From contig VUYV01000123.1 in assembly GCA_008711295.1 (NCBI GenBank), forward strand, positions 490,903 to 554,902: a stretch of 64,000 bases of DNA. The letters are read 5' to 3'. The notes below the pieces were generated by a model, which searched no databases, was not told the origin of the DNA, and worked only from the letters and a program-made list of their open reading frames with translations. Made by a program: the position numbers and the translations under genes. This document shows positions 12,263-24,735 of this stretch, piece after piece (the first letter of the stretch is position 1; each line of letters starts with the position of its first letter). The DNA is from Anarhynchus alexandrinus (lineage: Eukaryota > Chordata > Aves > Charadriiformes > Charadriidae).

Positions 12263-12333
12263 CACTGAGTTGAAATATCGTCTTAATGTTGGGACACTCC
12301 TCGGAAGCTGGTCTAGTGCCTCTCTAATGTCCA
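12263..12333 (-). other. Candidate 71-nt coding exon, unassigned
   Basis: The minus-strand frame starts with DIREALDQLPRSVPTLRR and ends YFNSV at a GTTAGT donor (12257-12262). The peptide looks like a soluble helical segment. The donor ends in phase 0, matching the phase 0 start of the segment at 12,114-12,184; the intervening 78 bp would be a very short but possible vertebrate intron. The 5' edge is weak: the AG at CTCAAG has no clear polypyrimidine tract, so the true start may differ. No family was recognised. Confidence 0.25.
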
Positions 12334-13847
12334 CTTGAGTTCAGTGAGCTCTTGTTCAAGGCCCAAGGTCACTCCACCTTTCTTAGATATTTAGCTGAAG
12401 TGCTCATGATTAGAGTCTCGTTGCCCTGGGCTTCCTCACTTGTCAGTGGTCAAGGACTGGTCTTCAGAATGGGCTGTGTCTCCCTGGTGGATGCCTGAAG
12501 AAGGAGAAAGTATGGGGAACCGGCCTGTGGTCTGCCTTTGCTCTACTGACATCTTAGAGAAGCCTTATTGTTAAGATAGACAAATTTAAGCACTGTCTTG
12601 CCAAAGCAGAAGAGTTCAGAGTTTTTGTTTCCAAGTCCAAAGCTGCAAATCATGCAAATGTTTTATATGCATTTTTCTTTAGTCGGACTATTTTAACCAA
12701 ATGTTGTTTGATATTAGTAAATGTAGCAGAGGGCAACAGGAATGGTACCAAATCATGGTCTTTTCCAGAGAAGGCTAACAGCATAGGTTCAAAAGAATAT
12801 AAGGCCATTTATTTAGACCCCACCAAAAAAAAGAAAGATCACATTAACAACAAAAATTTAACCCACCCACCACTGAAAATCAATAAATACTAGTGACATC
12901 TGCATGTTAATGATTGAAGCCTGCCGTTCACTAGTGAATGAAAAGTAAAAAATCCAGAAAACCATTACCAGTGGTTCAGTCATACACTCTACTTAACCTC
13001 AGAGAAATCAGCAGTTCCAGAACAGAAACAAGTATACAAATTGTCCCATACAATGTCTATATTTGTTCAGTTAGTGTAGCCTTTGAAACATAGGAAAATG
13101 CAAATGGAACAGCTGTTTCAGCGGGTTAAGGCTAAGGAAAAAAAAAAAAGGTTTGTATTCAAGGATAAATGTTTACAACATTATCCTGTGGGAGAAACAA
13201 AAATTAAATGTAAAATGATCTCTGCACATAAAGAACAGTGATGTGAAAAATATACTATTTATTTTACAATTCTTACTGGAAAGATTATGGCATTGGTTGA
13301 GTTCCGGCTATAGTAAAGCATACTTGGAAATAAATGTGTGGTTTTACAGGATATGGGCTATCATGCTGCCTTTTAGCTTGGTGTTTTTCACTTCTGGGAC
13401 ATGAACAGTTACCAGCAATGTGTCAGGAGTAAATTTACTTTATTTGTGCTGCTTACTATCATTTGTAGTGTGTCATTATTTGAAGTTTGGTGTAAGTCTC
13501 AATTGAAACATTAAACTTTTTATGAACTGGAAATCTTGGAAATCCTTCAGAGGAAGGCTTTTATTTATGATATTGTAGTCAGTGTTTCCATTATGTCCCC
13601 CTGTTTTAAGGGATTTATAACTTAGTTGTAAAAAAATAATTCTGGACTGAAATTTGTCATATGGGATTGAACCCGAAGAATGATGTTTTTACCCAGTTTG
13701 AAAATAAGCCTGATCACATGTAAACTGCAGGATATAGAAATGACTAAACATATTCTTTAGGGATTGTTTTGCTTTATTATTATGTTGCCTTGTATTATAC
13801 CATTTTCTACAATTAATTCTGTGTTAACAATGTTATATTTCAAATAC
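12334..13847. other. Noncoding stretch between exon-like segments
   Basis: No firm feature. On the minus strand CTTTCTCCTTCTTCAG (acceptor-like, near 12,495) is followed by 18 open codons and a GTGAGG donor-like word. This is a further weak exon candidate, but its phase does not fit the 12,263-12,333 segment. An A12 run lies near 13,139-13,150. Confidence 0.4.
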
Positions 13848-13987
13848 CTTTTTCATCCCACACTCCTGTCTCTTGGATGAAGAATAGAGTGGTTACTGTT
13901 GGGTTTATCACTGAAATGTAGTAAGGCTGAGTGTTTCTGTAGCCCCAACGGAACATGATGGTTACTTCTCCTGAGTAGCATAGATCA
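13848..13987 (-). other. Candidate coding exon, unassigned, hydrophobic/beta-rich
   Basis: The minus-strand open frame contains GEVTIMFRWGYRNTQPYYIS, followed by VINPTVTTLFFIQETGVWDEK, and ends at AAAAAG before the donor GTATTTG (phase 1). Two acceptors are possible: CAAACTAG at 13,988, or an internal CTCAG about 17 nt further in. With the internal one, the phase fits the end of the 15,992-16,112 segment. The end phase fits the start of 12,263-12,333. The alternating hydrophobic pattern suggests beta structure in an extracellular protein. I noted a loose resemblance to extracellular parts of CatSper delta/epsilon-type subunits, too weak to name. Confidence 0.33.
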
Positions 13988-15125
13988 CTAGTTTGGTACA
14001 CAAAAGAAATGCAAGCAGACAGAATGCAACTAGACACTGGCAAAAACTAACCAAAAAAAAAAAAAAAATCCCCAAACTTCCAAAAGAAAAAGAATTACAA
14101 ATCTCTAGATGATACCAAGTAGCTTAGAGACAGCATACTTAAGGCATTCTATTTTCTGCAGAGAAATATGGGATAGAGTGATATTGTAGATTTTTCAGTT
14201 TTTTCAAGATCTCCAGTTCTGTTCCTAGCTCAGAAAATGACAACTTTAACTGTCAGATTCCTATTGCTTTCCCACTGGAACATCACCACAGTAATGGTCA
14301 AGAAGAAAGACTGTAATTGTAAATTCACTGATTTCTGGGTTATCTTTGGAGGCTTCATACTGAAGTAATTACCAAGATCTACTTCTTTTAGCCTGTCTGT
14401 TCAAAGGAGAAAACAGAGTGAAAAAAAATATGATGTGGTTTGCAAGCACTTTCACCTACCAGCATTTTTTATTAAGAATTTCTTCTCAGTTTTCTACTGG
14501 TTGTATTAAGATTTCAATACAAATTTTGTCTCTCAGACAAAAATAAGAGAATCTCACTGGAACTATCCGATTCCCATTTTTGCTCAGAGGATTTACACGA
14601 TACTAGCAAGATTATCTCACAGACCTCAAACACAGGAAAGCAATCCTGGAAAGCTATAGACAACTACAATGCCATTAGGGAGCTGGAAGGACTGTCCTTG
14701 TTCATCACCTCTCTTATTTTAGCTGAGAAGAAAGCAGATGTGGTGCAGAATGTACTAGCAGGTTTGAATCAGGTAATTAATGACAGATGTAACACGCTGC
14801 TTTTTTGGAGTTGCCATACATGAGATGATAAAGAATGGCATGAGAACATCAAGGCGTTAAAAGCTCTTTAATGAGGAATAAGTTCAGTCTTCATTGTTCA
14901 ACAAAGCCTAATAATGTGTCTAAAGGGAAAAAAAAAAGACACACAGAACCCCCAAACCAAAACCATCAGCAATCTTTTCTAGGACTGTGAATTGACATGC
15001 TGTGTAAATACAGAACAACTGGAAAGATGTGATTCCCATTTTTTGAAAAAAACTGAGAGGAGAAAAGAAGAGGAAGGTTCCCAGAGTGGTGCCATAACAA
15101 TATACTGAGATCCTGGAGGGTGCTA
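13988..15125. other. Noncoding stretch
   Basis: No gene or repeat is recognised. A16 run near 14,053-14,068. The minus-strand pyrimidine tract at about 15,052-15,078 ends in an acceptor-like CTCAG, but the following frame is low-complexity T-rich sequence. Confidence 0.5.
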
Positions 15126-15338
15126 CAGGACACCTTACCATGAGGGTGACCAAGCACTGGCAGAGGTCGCCCAGAGAGGCTGTGCAGTCTCTGTCGCTGG
15201 AGGTATTCAAAAGTGATCTGGACATGGTTCTGGCCAACTGGCTGTAGGTGGCTCTGCTTGAGCAGGGGAGTTGGACCAGATGGCCTCCAGAGGTCCCTTC
15301 CAACCTCAACTATTCTGTGATTTTGTGATTCTGTGATT
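15126..15338 (+). mobile_element. CR1 retrotransposon, 5'-truncated 3' end (older subfamily)
   Basis: The segment GAGGGTGACCAAGCACTGGC through CGCCCAGAGAGGCTGTG matches the end of CR1 ORF2. It is followed by the 3' UTR words GACCAGATGGCCTCCAGAGG and TCCCTTCCAACCTCAAC, and the terminal ATTCTGTG-type octamers (about 15,310-15,338). The reading frame is disrupted. Truncation from the 5' end is normal for CR1, which reverse-transcribes from its 3' end. Confidence 0.93.
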
Positions 15339-15426
15339 CAGTGTCAGACTGGTGTACTCCATTTTATGTTGTGCTTCAGTGTCTAAGTGTTATATATACA
15401 TCAGATGTAACAGAAAGCTTTTCATA

Positions 15427-15464
15427 TTTGGTTGGTGGGTTTGGTTTGGTTTTTTTTTTTTTTT
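15427..15464 (+). repeat. GGTTT/poly-T low-complexity tract
   Basis: A run built of GGTT and GGTTT units passes into T15-16. Similar GT-rich tracts occur at 30.27 kb (same strand) and 33.85 kb (opposite strand). Confidence 0.8.
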
Positions 15465-15991
15465 CTGTTGCATATGTTGATACAGTCATTACAAATACAT
15501 GGCACATCTCCACCCCAGTCAAACAGCAGAGGGTCGTAGGTTATTCTGTGGTTTGGCTGAGCTACTTAGAACTATCATGTACAGTTTCTGAAACAGTTTG
15601 CTTTTAGTCTTGTGTAGCTGACCCCAATGACCATTGAAGTCAGGAAGGAATCTTTCCATTAACATCAGCAAGCTGTGGACAAGCTCCTCAATGTCTTGCA
15701 GTGTTTAGTAGTGAGTACATTAAATATGTTGTTTGACAATATTAAGTTCAGTATTAATAGCTTGGAGTGAAATGTCTGAATCCACAACTAGATATTGTGA
15801 AACTATGAGAAAAGGCTGAGACAGAATTGCAGAAATTCAACAGCTAACACAGTTAAATGATACAGGCAGAGCTGACAGACTCACAAACTTGGAGGAAGAA
15901 GATTCTAAGAATTCCTGTTATCATCTGCAAGATGTCTTCCCAAGAGGGAAGACAGGATGTGCTAATTAATCACAGCAGTACGATCCAGTAC

Positions 15992-16112
15992 TGAAAAAGG
16001 CATATGACACATAGAATATATCAGAGGCACAAGGACTCAGATGATACTTTGATGAGACCTCCTTCACATTATTTACAGTTTTGACCATCCATACATTTAA
16101 AAGTGAGTTAAG
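15992..16112 (-). other. Candidate coding exon, unassigned
   Basis: On the minus strand an unusually good acceptor (a 34-nt tract, almost all pyrimidine, ending TTCTTGTTTCAG) precedes an open frame containing NVWMVKTVNNVKEVSSKYHL and then SPCASDIFYVSYAFF. The best available donor is a weak CA/GTACTGG near 15,991, giving a phase 1 end. The acceptor and frame make this the best-defined splice-in site in the window. No family is recognised. It could be a real exon, a decayed one, or chance use of a microsatellite-derived pyrimidine tract. Confidence 0.33.
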
Positions 16113-19100
16113 CTGAAACAAGAAGGAAGAAGGAAAGACAGGAGAGCTAGGGAAATGCAGAATCTGTCTTCTGACAAGAAGCTGAATGGACATGATATTT
16201 GATGTACTGAAATGAAGACTGAGATGAGGATTTGATTGCTGTCTCTAAATATGTTAAGGACTTAATGCCAGAAAGGGAAAAAGCTATGACAAGGGACAAA
16301 GTTGGCATAAAAACTAGATGCATGTAAAACAGCCAGGAATATGTGCAAATGAGAAGACAGCTTTTAACTGCTGGAATACCGAGGGTCCAAAAGAGATTAG
16401 GGTGGTTAAACAAGCAAACAAACCAACCCTTCTTTAAATGCAGCTTCATAAGTTTATGAGGGAAATCCTATGATACTGCTGTCTGCAACAGTAGAAAAAC
16501 AAACCTGATGAACTACAAGGTCCTTCAATAAATGCCCTGATTTTCAGAACTTCTTATTTCTTGCAGCTCCCGCTGTGTTATCTCTCTTGATATCCCTTGT
16601 TTCCTCGTGACAGTCTTAATAGCCAAGACCTAGTGGCTGGAAACATTTAGTAAGTAAGTTATAGATTTGCTTTATGATTGTTATGAAGAGTCTATTTTAA
16701 GTCTATGGCAAAGTGAACTTGCAAACAGTTATATTATCACCTCGAGATATGTGGTTAGTTTAGTGTTATGGTTGCTGGCCTGCTTATCTTGCCAGTGCAA
16801 GCCATGGAAAGCAAGAGAGCAATCAGTTGACTCATTTGTGTATTATCTAAACAGCACTCATCTATTCCTTTTCTCAGCCTCCATGGCTGTCCTTTCAACC
16901 GCCCACCTTCCTAGAGCAAGTATCTACCCTCCCCCTGAGGTGGTCCAGTGGGCAGCCTTAATTCCCACCAAGTTTCAAATATATGCACATATATTTTAGA
17001 GGTTATTCTAGGTTTGGTGTGGCTGTCATGAATCACAGTGTATACAGATTTGTATTTACATATATGAATGAAGTCCAGTGTTGGTTTGTAAGTGGTAGCT
17101 GAAAGATGTTTTTCTGTAGTGTTTGATTGAGATTGAGTGATCTGGGCTGGTAGCTGTCTTAAATTTATCATTAGTTTCTGAAGAAAATCTGCAGAAGATT
17201 GTGCATTTGGTTTATTATCGTATAAGCTGAGACCTCAAAATAACTTCCCAGGATGAGGATGAAGATATGTAGGTTAACTGTGGTTTTAAGGAATAGTGGA
17301 AACTGAGAAGAAGAGAAGCTCAGTGGAGAGTGACTAAATCCTCTGTTTTATTTTTTTACATTTTCTGTTGGTGGGATTTGCAATCTGGCAAGCTACCACC
17401 AAATTAATGAAGTTTATGGGCTGGAATTTCACCCAGAGTGATAGTTATTTGTATTGACATGTATCATTTCCTCTATGCCCCCTGGCATTTTTTTCTGTAC
17501 CTGTGCTTTCAGGAACACACTATATATTTTTTAGCCAGGTCTGTGAGATCTGATCTACCAAAAAAACCCATCAGTATTCATCCTCTAATATTAGCTTTGA
17601 TCTGCCAAACATACTTCATATCAGTGGGCAAAAAGAGGAGTGTGGGCTGAAAGTTTTCCACACTGATTTAGTATGCCATAAAAGCTTGCACAGGCCACTC
17701 CTCGGTTCCTGCATAGGCCTGCCTATACCGAAATGAAGTTCTGACAGCTTCTGCCTGGATTTAATACAAGATCAGCTAAGCAGGTGTTGATATCCTTAGC
17801 TATATTTTAAGGTTGCAATGTATAAAACCAGAGACAGCAATATGTCACTTGTGGTTTGGTGTCAAGGGCAGCTGAAGGGATACTTCGTCACTGCACAATA
17901 CCTGTTGGTACATGCCTTGATTCCCTCTATTTCTAGCAAAAATTACCTGCCTGAGTTTTGTCAGTTAAAATGTACACTTAGGATTGCCTTTGTTTTTACT
18001 ACTTTATTTGATAAGCCTTTTCGTTATTAATCCAATTTGTTAGCCAAAACAGAAGCATGAAATTCGCTCTGTAAAACTGCAATTTTTTTTTTTTTTTTAG
18101 AGTTTTGACAATCTTGCTAACTTCAATTTTAGCCATCTTTCTTTTTCTCTACACTGAATTCATTTCCAGAAGCATTTGATTTCTGTCTATCTCTCCATCA
18201 CGCTGTCTTTATACCACTAGGTAAAAGAGCCTGCTGACTTGTCCTCTAGGCCAAGTGACACCAAGCAGCTCACGTTCACACTACCAAGACCTCCTCTAAA
18301 GTAGATTTTTCCTAGGTTTAGTGGTCCAAAACCGAGGCTGTGAATGAGCTAACTCTTAATCTGTATGAACAATCAGCAGTTCAGTACTTGAGTCATTCCC
18401 TGGCCCTTTTTCATTTAACAGTACAGTTATAGCCTTAGGCAATGTCTATACTAGTAAATAATGTGAACCAAAGCCCATGCTCTGGACCTGGGCATGTGGC
18501 ACAGCACAATCTGCACCCATGTAGCTAGCAGTCTTTTACCTCTGTGAATGTTGCCTTCATCTATAGCAACAACTGTGAGCAATCTGCAGCTTGTGCTATT
18601 CCTAAACTATGCCTGGGAACCGTCTGGAAGACTGGTATTTAGACCAAAACTGTGCCAGGGAATGTAATTAATAATGATTAAGTAGCTTGGTTGTGAGATG
18701 GTGCTTGAGCCCATGTCCTGGCCCTTTGAATTTTACTGTCACATGCAGTAGCCATTGGCCTAGCTCCAGGTCCTGGAGAAAACACTGCTGAGCATCTACA
18801 GCCCTTTCTATCCCATCCTCCACAGTTTGGTCCTTTTGCCATGTTTCTCTGCCACTTTCTTTCCCAGTTTTGGCACCTAGTCCAAGATTGCTTTTGCTCC
18901 AGGACTGTCTTTATACTTCATCTCTACCACCCATCTCTCTTACTGTTCTCCATGTTCAGGATGAACTTTCCAGCTCTCCCTCTAACTCCTTCTCTCCAGT
19001 GAGCTTCCTTTTCTGCTCTTATCCCATTCTGCTTCCTTTTTCTTAGTTTTTTCTTTTTTTCTCACTTTTTTCCCCAGTTTTGCCACATGTTTCCATCTCC

Positions 19101-22100
19101 TTTACTTCTGCTTGCCTTGCTTATTCCTTTTGCCTGGTTTCCAGTCCCCATATCAGATCCCAGACCCTTTCACTGAGTTTTCCACACCTCCGTATCCCCT
19201 CCCAGGCTCCTTGGCAGGTCTTTTCTCCTCACCCTGTGGCCAGGCCAGTGTGCAGCTGGGTGTCCATGGACAGTCCCAGACTGCTCCTACTCCCCATGCC
19301 CAAGTCACCAGTGCCTGAGTTTTCCCAATGTCACTGCCCCTGTCCACATCTAGGATAGATGGAAGAAACAAACAGTCACTGGGGAGGCTCAACTCTTCCA
19401 CTGTAGTTTTAGTTTGCGTCAATGCTCCCTTGGGAAAGCACATGCACATTTGGGTCAGCAAAAAGTGTAATGAGTGTAATACCTAGTGAGAACTCCACTT
19501 TCACAGAACCGTAATGTCTGAATTTAGGTTCTACTTGATGTAGTCTAAGTGCTGCATAAGTCTGTTTCCCTAATGTTTCCTGGTTGGTTTTAGTCCCAGA
19601 CAGTCACCTGAAAAATAGAAAAAAAAGTAAGCAAAGGGGCTTCAGCAGAGATTAGAGCCAAAGACTCTGAGCCTACAAGTCTCAGCTGAATACATTAGAA
19701 AGAGGGACTTTTGAAAGTTTTAAAGTTTGGACATTTCAATGTAGACATATGTCACTGACAGAAAAGTAGCTTCCCTCTCTCCACTTTCCTGTCACCCCAA
19801 ACTTCAAACTTCTGCTTTATGCTTGTAAACACTTGAACTTCTCCAGGAAAAGGTCGCCAGTATTTTTTCAACATAGCTAAACAACAGATTTTCTTTAACC
19901 TCATTCTCAGAAACAGCTGTACCATTTTGGATGAAACTTCCTGAAATATTTCCGCCTGAGGCAGACACCTGGCATGGAAAATTTCAGCCCAAACATTTAA
20001 GGTTTGGCAAAGTGATATGCAGTTGAAAACAGGCTTTATAATGGGAAGTGTTGGGCAACTTTAATAACAAGCAAAATTACCAGCCTCACCCCAGCACCAA
20101 TTGTAACTGATGTGCCAAGTTCTACGATAAAATACTTAGTTTAAATGAATGATGTCCTTACATATCAAAAGACCAAAAATAACTTGGAACATAGTCTTCT
20201 TCCAGATATAACAAGCATTTCCGACGTATGGCTTAGTGATGTAAAGAGGACAAAGTAGATTAATAACAAAGCATAAGATGTAATCTCCAGTTTGTGTCTG
20301 TTAGAGAGAAGAGGAGTGAAGTGCGTGAAGTGTCCTGGCAAAGTATAGAATACCTTTGTTGCTTAGATCTTACGTGTTTGAGTCATCCAAAAGTCAGATG
20401 GTTTATTTTCTCCAAACACACCCCAAACTGTTAGCCGGAAAACCACTTAGACATTTAGATGGCAAATGTAAGTTCTGAACACAATAACGTAATTTATTAA
20501 TCTTTCAGCAAGTCACCCAAAATGTTTAACAACTGCTTTTTCATTCAATTTCCCCTTCCAGTACAAGAAGAACTTAATTTCCTATTCCATTTGTTCTCCT
20601 CTCTCTAAAATATAGCCCTGTCATGGCAGTCATGTTGTTCTTTAACCAAAATAAATCAATAAATATGGAGACATGTAATAAAATTTGTTCTCCTTCTTCT
20701 GCGCACAGACACATTGGAATAGCTCTGTAGTTTTCTCTTGATATCTTCAAAAAATACATTTTAATTGTGGTTTTTTTCATACAAATAAAGAACATGTATT
20801 TATCTGGAGAAGAGAAGTGTAGCAATAAATATAAAAAAGAAAAAGGAATGTGATGTTAATGTAGCAGTGATGTTTCTTAGCCAGCTTGCATTTTGAGAAT
20901 TTTTTTGGCCATGTTCAGAATGTCTGAATTCTGTCTAGCATATGACTTTGGTGGTTTTCAGATACCTAAATGTCATAGAATATCTCTTATTGCCTTCTCA
21001 CAAGCAGTATGTAAGCATTAGAGACTTTAAAAATCCAATAGCACTTCAGTTCTGGAGAAAGAAACTCAGTCCCTAAGTACGGTCTTCACCTGGGAGAGAA
21101 AAGTGAGTGCCCAAGTGATTAATTTACGCTTCATTTATGCTTCACCGAAGTCACAGAAGAGGTTTCATCTGTTAGGTGCACTTACACCTCCCTCATCCAG
21201 ACAGCCTTGAGTTCAATTCAGGTAACAGGTGATGTTGTTGAGAATGTTAAGAACCAAGAAATGGCTTGATCTGTATCCTGTAAAGAAGAAAGGAGAATTC
21301 GGTCCTTGGGTTAGTACTGCCCTGAGTCCTGGCTTATCCTATTGGATCAAATACACAAACTGCACGGGAAACAGGGTCCCGATCCCCCTCTTTCTCTGGG
21401 AGTACTCTTACCACTAACTTGAGGAAAGAATGGAGAAAACTGAGGCTGCCTCTGCCTTTCATTGAAACTGTGCATTATAGTGATGTACTGGAGGGAAAAT
21501 GGTGATTCAAATTATCTTGAGGCCAAAGCTCTATTTCTGAAATATTCTGAAATTAGGTCCCAAAACCTAATTTTAGTTCAATGATCACTTCATATCATGC
21601 CCACCTCACTGTAGCAGTTGCCATGAAATGAGCTGCCTCTCGGATGCGATGCCTCTGAATCTCTCCTAGTCTCTTTCTATCATTAGAAAGAACATTATCT
21701 AGATCTTGCTGTATGAACAACCCCTTTAGGTAAAGTATATGGACACCGTTTGTATCATCTAGATCTAGTTAATATTGACAATGGTTTTTTTTTATTTACT
21801 CCCAAAGCTTATTAGATTTACAGCATAAAGCTATAATTAGTAGTAAGGGGTGCTGACTTAGACAGGTAATATCTGCAAGTTGTGGGATTTTCCTCTGTTA
21901 ATAACAGCTTTAGTGCTTGGTGACCGATAGGACTATTTTAAAGTGCGTGTATCCTTTAAAGAAGTTCCTTGTAGGAAAAAAAAGTACTTACATTAACTCT
22001 TCTTCTCCTTGTCAGCATACAGCAACTGTATTAAGATGCTACATGAAGAAAAAAAACCATACAGGATTAACAATAATATAGAAATCGTATCTGTGTCAGA

Positions 22101-24559
22101 ACAAGGACCTTATTAAACAAAGGTATGAGTAATTAAAAGCATGCTAGTGTTTCTGATCTTTTTGATACACTGTCATTGGCAAACAGGTTTTAAAAAGTAC
22201 TAGAAGCATTACACAGTGATCAAGATGGAGGCAGGGGAGCACGGTGAGCAGAGAGACTCCAGTTTCTGATAGGAGGGAACACCCGGCTGATAGCCATGCC
22301 ACTGCAGAGACGGAGGAGAAGTCCTTGGAGTTAGCAAGCAGATGTGTCCTGACACTGTGTGGCAAGAGTGGGTGGGAAGAAACTTTCTCCTTTTCTGAGG
22401 ACCAAGCAAGCCTTTGAAGCGCACATTGTGGATCACGTATAGCCGCATGCATAGTACCATAAGGTAGTAGCACGGGAACTTGTTTTAGGACTTGCTGTTG
22501 GGATAGTTGTTAGGCAGCGGGAGAAGCATCTTCCCCACTGCTGGGATGCGTAGGCAGCACAGCTCAACATCCTGAGGAGGCACCAGGTCAGAGACCTAGT
22601 GACTAGCTGAGATGTTTGTACAGACCTTTTACAACCCTCATGGTACATGTGAAACTCAGACAGCATAGGCTGACTGCAATCCAACAGACTTGGTAAAAAG
22701 TGTAAAACAGCTGTCTCTAATGGCATGACTACAACATGCAGTTCAGCAAATGTGACTCAGGGCCTCATTACTGTGTCTCCACTTCTGACATTTATAGTTA
22801 AATGATGTTGGTTCCTGCAAGAGACGCTACGATTTCTCTAATTAAAGGAGGAGGGGGGGGGAAAACCCAACACCCAAAAAAACAATCTTCTTGTTCTTTC
22901 CCAGATTGTTCCCATTTACTGCAAATAAGCATGAGTTCCTGCCTGGAAGCACTATCTGCAAACTGCAGTCAGATGTAAAAGAAGCCTAATCAAGCTTGGG
23001 AACCAGGCCTTAATTAGACTACTTGGAAAACAGAGCAGAAGAGCAAATGAAAATTATTAACCATCACTCATGATTCCTGTTTCTAATTTTAAAGAGGAAA
23101 TCATGCATTAATCAAACCCTAGCCCTAAGCTCAGAGACACGTTTTAGAAATATCCTGAAACAACAAGAGGAAATCTTTTCAGTGTTTAGAGAAAACAACT
23201 CCTGATCAGCTAGTATGTGTAGCACAATATATTTTGACATGAAATAAGCTATGTTTCAGTATGCTTAGCTTTTGCTGGGTCCAAGAAAAACAAAACCAGT
23301 ACCAACTGAAATGAAGGCACATGACAACAATTGGGGTTAAGCCTGGGTTTTGTTAAAGGAAAACAGAAATGTAGAGTATGTTGTTTTCATGGATAAAGGA
23401 AAGACATGGAAGGGTAAGAATAAGAATGATGCAGTAACATCGCTGCTATTGTGTGCTTTGGTCATAGTAAAGAAGCTCTTTGGCACACAGAAACAATATT
23501 TAATACAAATTATTTCTGACAAAAAATAGCAAACAGGAGCATAACCTCTAAATATTACCCAGAGATCACTTGAGATCTTGTAATAGGATTTATCAGAACT
23601 TACTTCATAGTTTCTGTTATATTTGGACTATAAAGATAATTTTCTATTTTTTGGCAAACTAATGTGAACTTTCTGGCTGCCATTCAGAAACTAACGTTTT
23701 CTGGTGGAGTCAGATTGAAATCTTTAATTTTCTTGGAACTCTCTGGGAAGAGGAGAGAAAATGGGCTCTTGACCTATATTAAACATTGCACCCATTCTTG
23801 TGGAAACACCACATTACAAAGAATGCTCACTTTTTTTTTTTCAAATACAAATATCCAAGCGTCTCTCTTTGAATTACAAACAATACTTTCTAGAACATAC
23901 CAGTTTTCCTCTTAGCTTTCCAAACATTTACCAAGTATTGCCTGTTTAGATTTCTAAAACGAGTGGTTTCATGACCTGAAATTACATATCTAGAAAAGTT
24001 AAGATGGCATGCATGCTTGTGTTGCTATTGTGACTCACAGAGCAGTTATTGTTCTGTGACTAGATTAAAAAATTAATGACAAATGAGAAAAATACAGGCA
24101 TTTTTTCATCCATCATGATATATATGTCATGCTTTAATAGAACTAAACAATGAAGTTCAACAATCAAAGTTGGTAATTTGATAGAGCATTATGGTCTGGA
24201 GAAGTGGGCACAGACAAGGATTAGTAAGTACTGAATTTTAATGATGGTTTTGGCATGGATTCTTCTAAAATCTTGATGAGTAACCTCCACAGTTCAGCCC
24301 TATGAAGAAAAGACTCTGAAAAAAGTGAAGCTTTTGTACTGCAGTTTGGTGGCATCTCCCTGAGTGATATAATACAGAACAGAGCTTATTGGTTTTAATT
24401 GAAAAATGACACTAACTTTGTTTAGTTACTTTGGCTGAAGCTTCCATTATTTCTTTCTGACTCCTAATGTGCAGACCACTCGGGTGATGCCCTGGCTGCT
24501 AGAATTCAGTTGCAATACTTCTACTAAATTAAGTATGACAGGATTTCAACTCTTGATTT
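16113..24559. other. Long noncoding stretch
   Basis: No gene is supported. Frames of up to about 110 codons (16.67-17.0, 19.1-19.46, 22.14-22.73 kb) overlap others and have no motif. T runs lie near 18,087 and 21,784. A CT-rich region spans about 18,830-19,080. A small CpG-elevated islet lies at 22,230-22,560, and a G9 run at 22,853-22,861. Several minus-strand acceptor-like tracts (for example near 17,307, 21,277, 22,850 and 23,753) are followed by short open frames. They are too short to support. Confidence 0.5.
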
Positions 24560-24735
24560 CAGGGACTGACTAAGGACAAGATAGAGCGTGTCTAGTCTAA
24601 AAACTGGTGTAGTTGCCTTGGAGGTAAAAGATGTAGGTTTAAATCCTCTTAGACTGAACAAAGAGCTGAACCCAGATTTCCCATCTGCAGCGTGAGTGCT
24701 GCAAACGCCATACTGTTGTGCAAAAATGTAGATGA
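24560..24735 (+). repeat. Ancient tRNA-related SINE-like relic
   Basis: TAGAGCGTGTCTAG and GTTGCCTTGGAGGTAAAAG lead to GGTTTAAATCC (about 24,635-24,645), which resembles a Pol III B box (GGTTCGAATCC). Downstream, GAGCTGAACCCAGATTTCCC and GCGTGAGTGC match words I recall from old dispersed amniote tRNA-SINE-like repeats (GAACC, TCTCCCACATC, GTGAGTGCC). It is diverged and cannot fold as a functional tRNA. The family name is not certain. Confidence 0.45.

Noticed and set aside
22144..22726. Overlapping minus-strand frames of 83-109 codons
   Set aside because: Three phases are open over the same CpG-elevated islet, with no splice-site support and no recognisable peptide.
23118..23131. CCCTAGCCCTAA, resembling vertebrate telomere repeat
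   Set aside because: Less than two imperfect units, with no extended array. This is expected by chance.
24590..24650. Possible tRNA gene from a B-box-like GGTTTAAATCC
   Set aside because: No cloverleaf can be drawn: the acceptor and anticodon stems do not pair. The segment fits a decayed SINE better.
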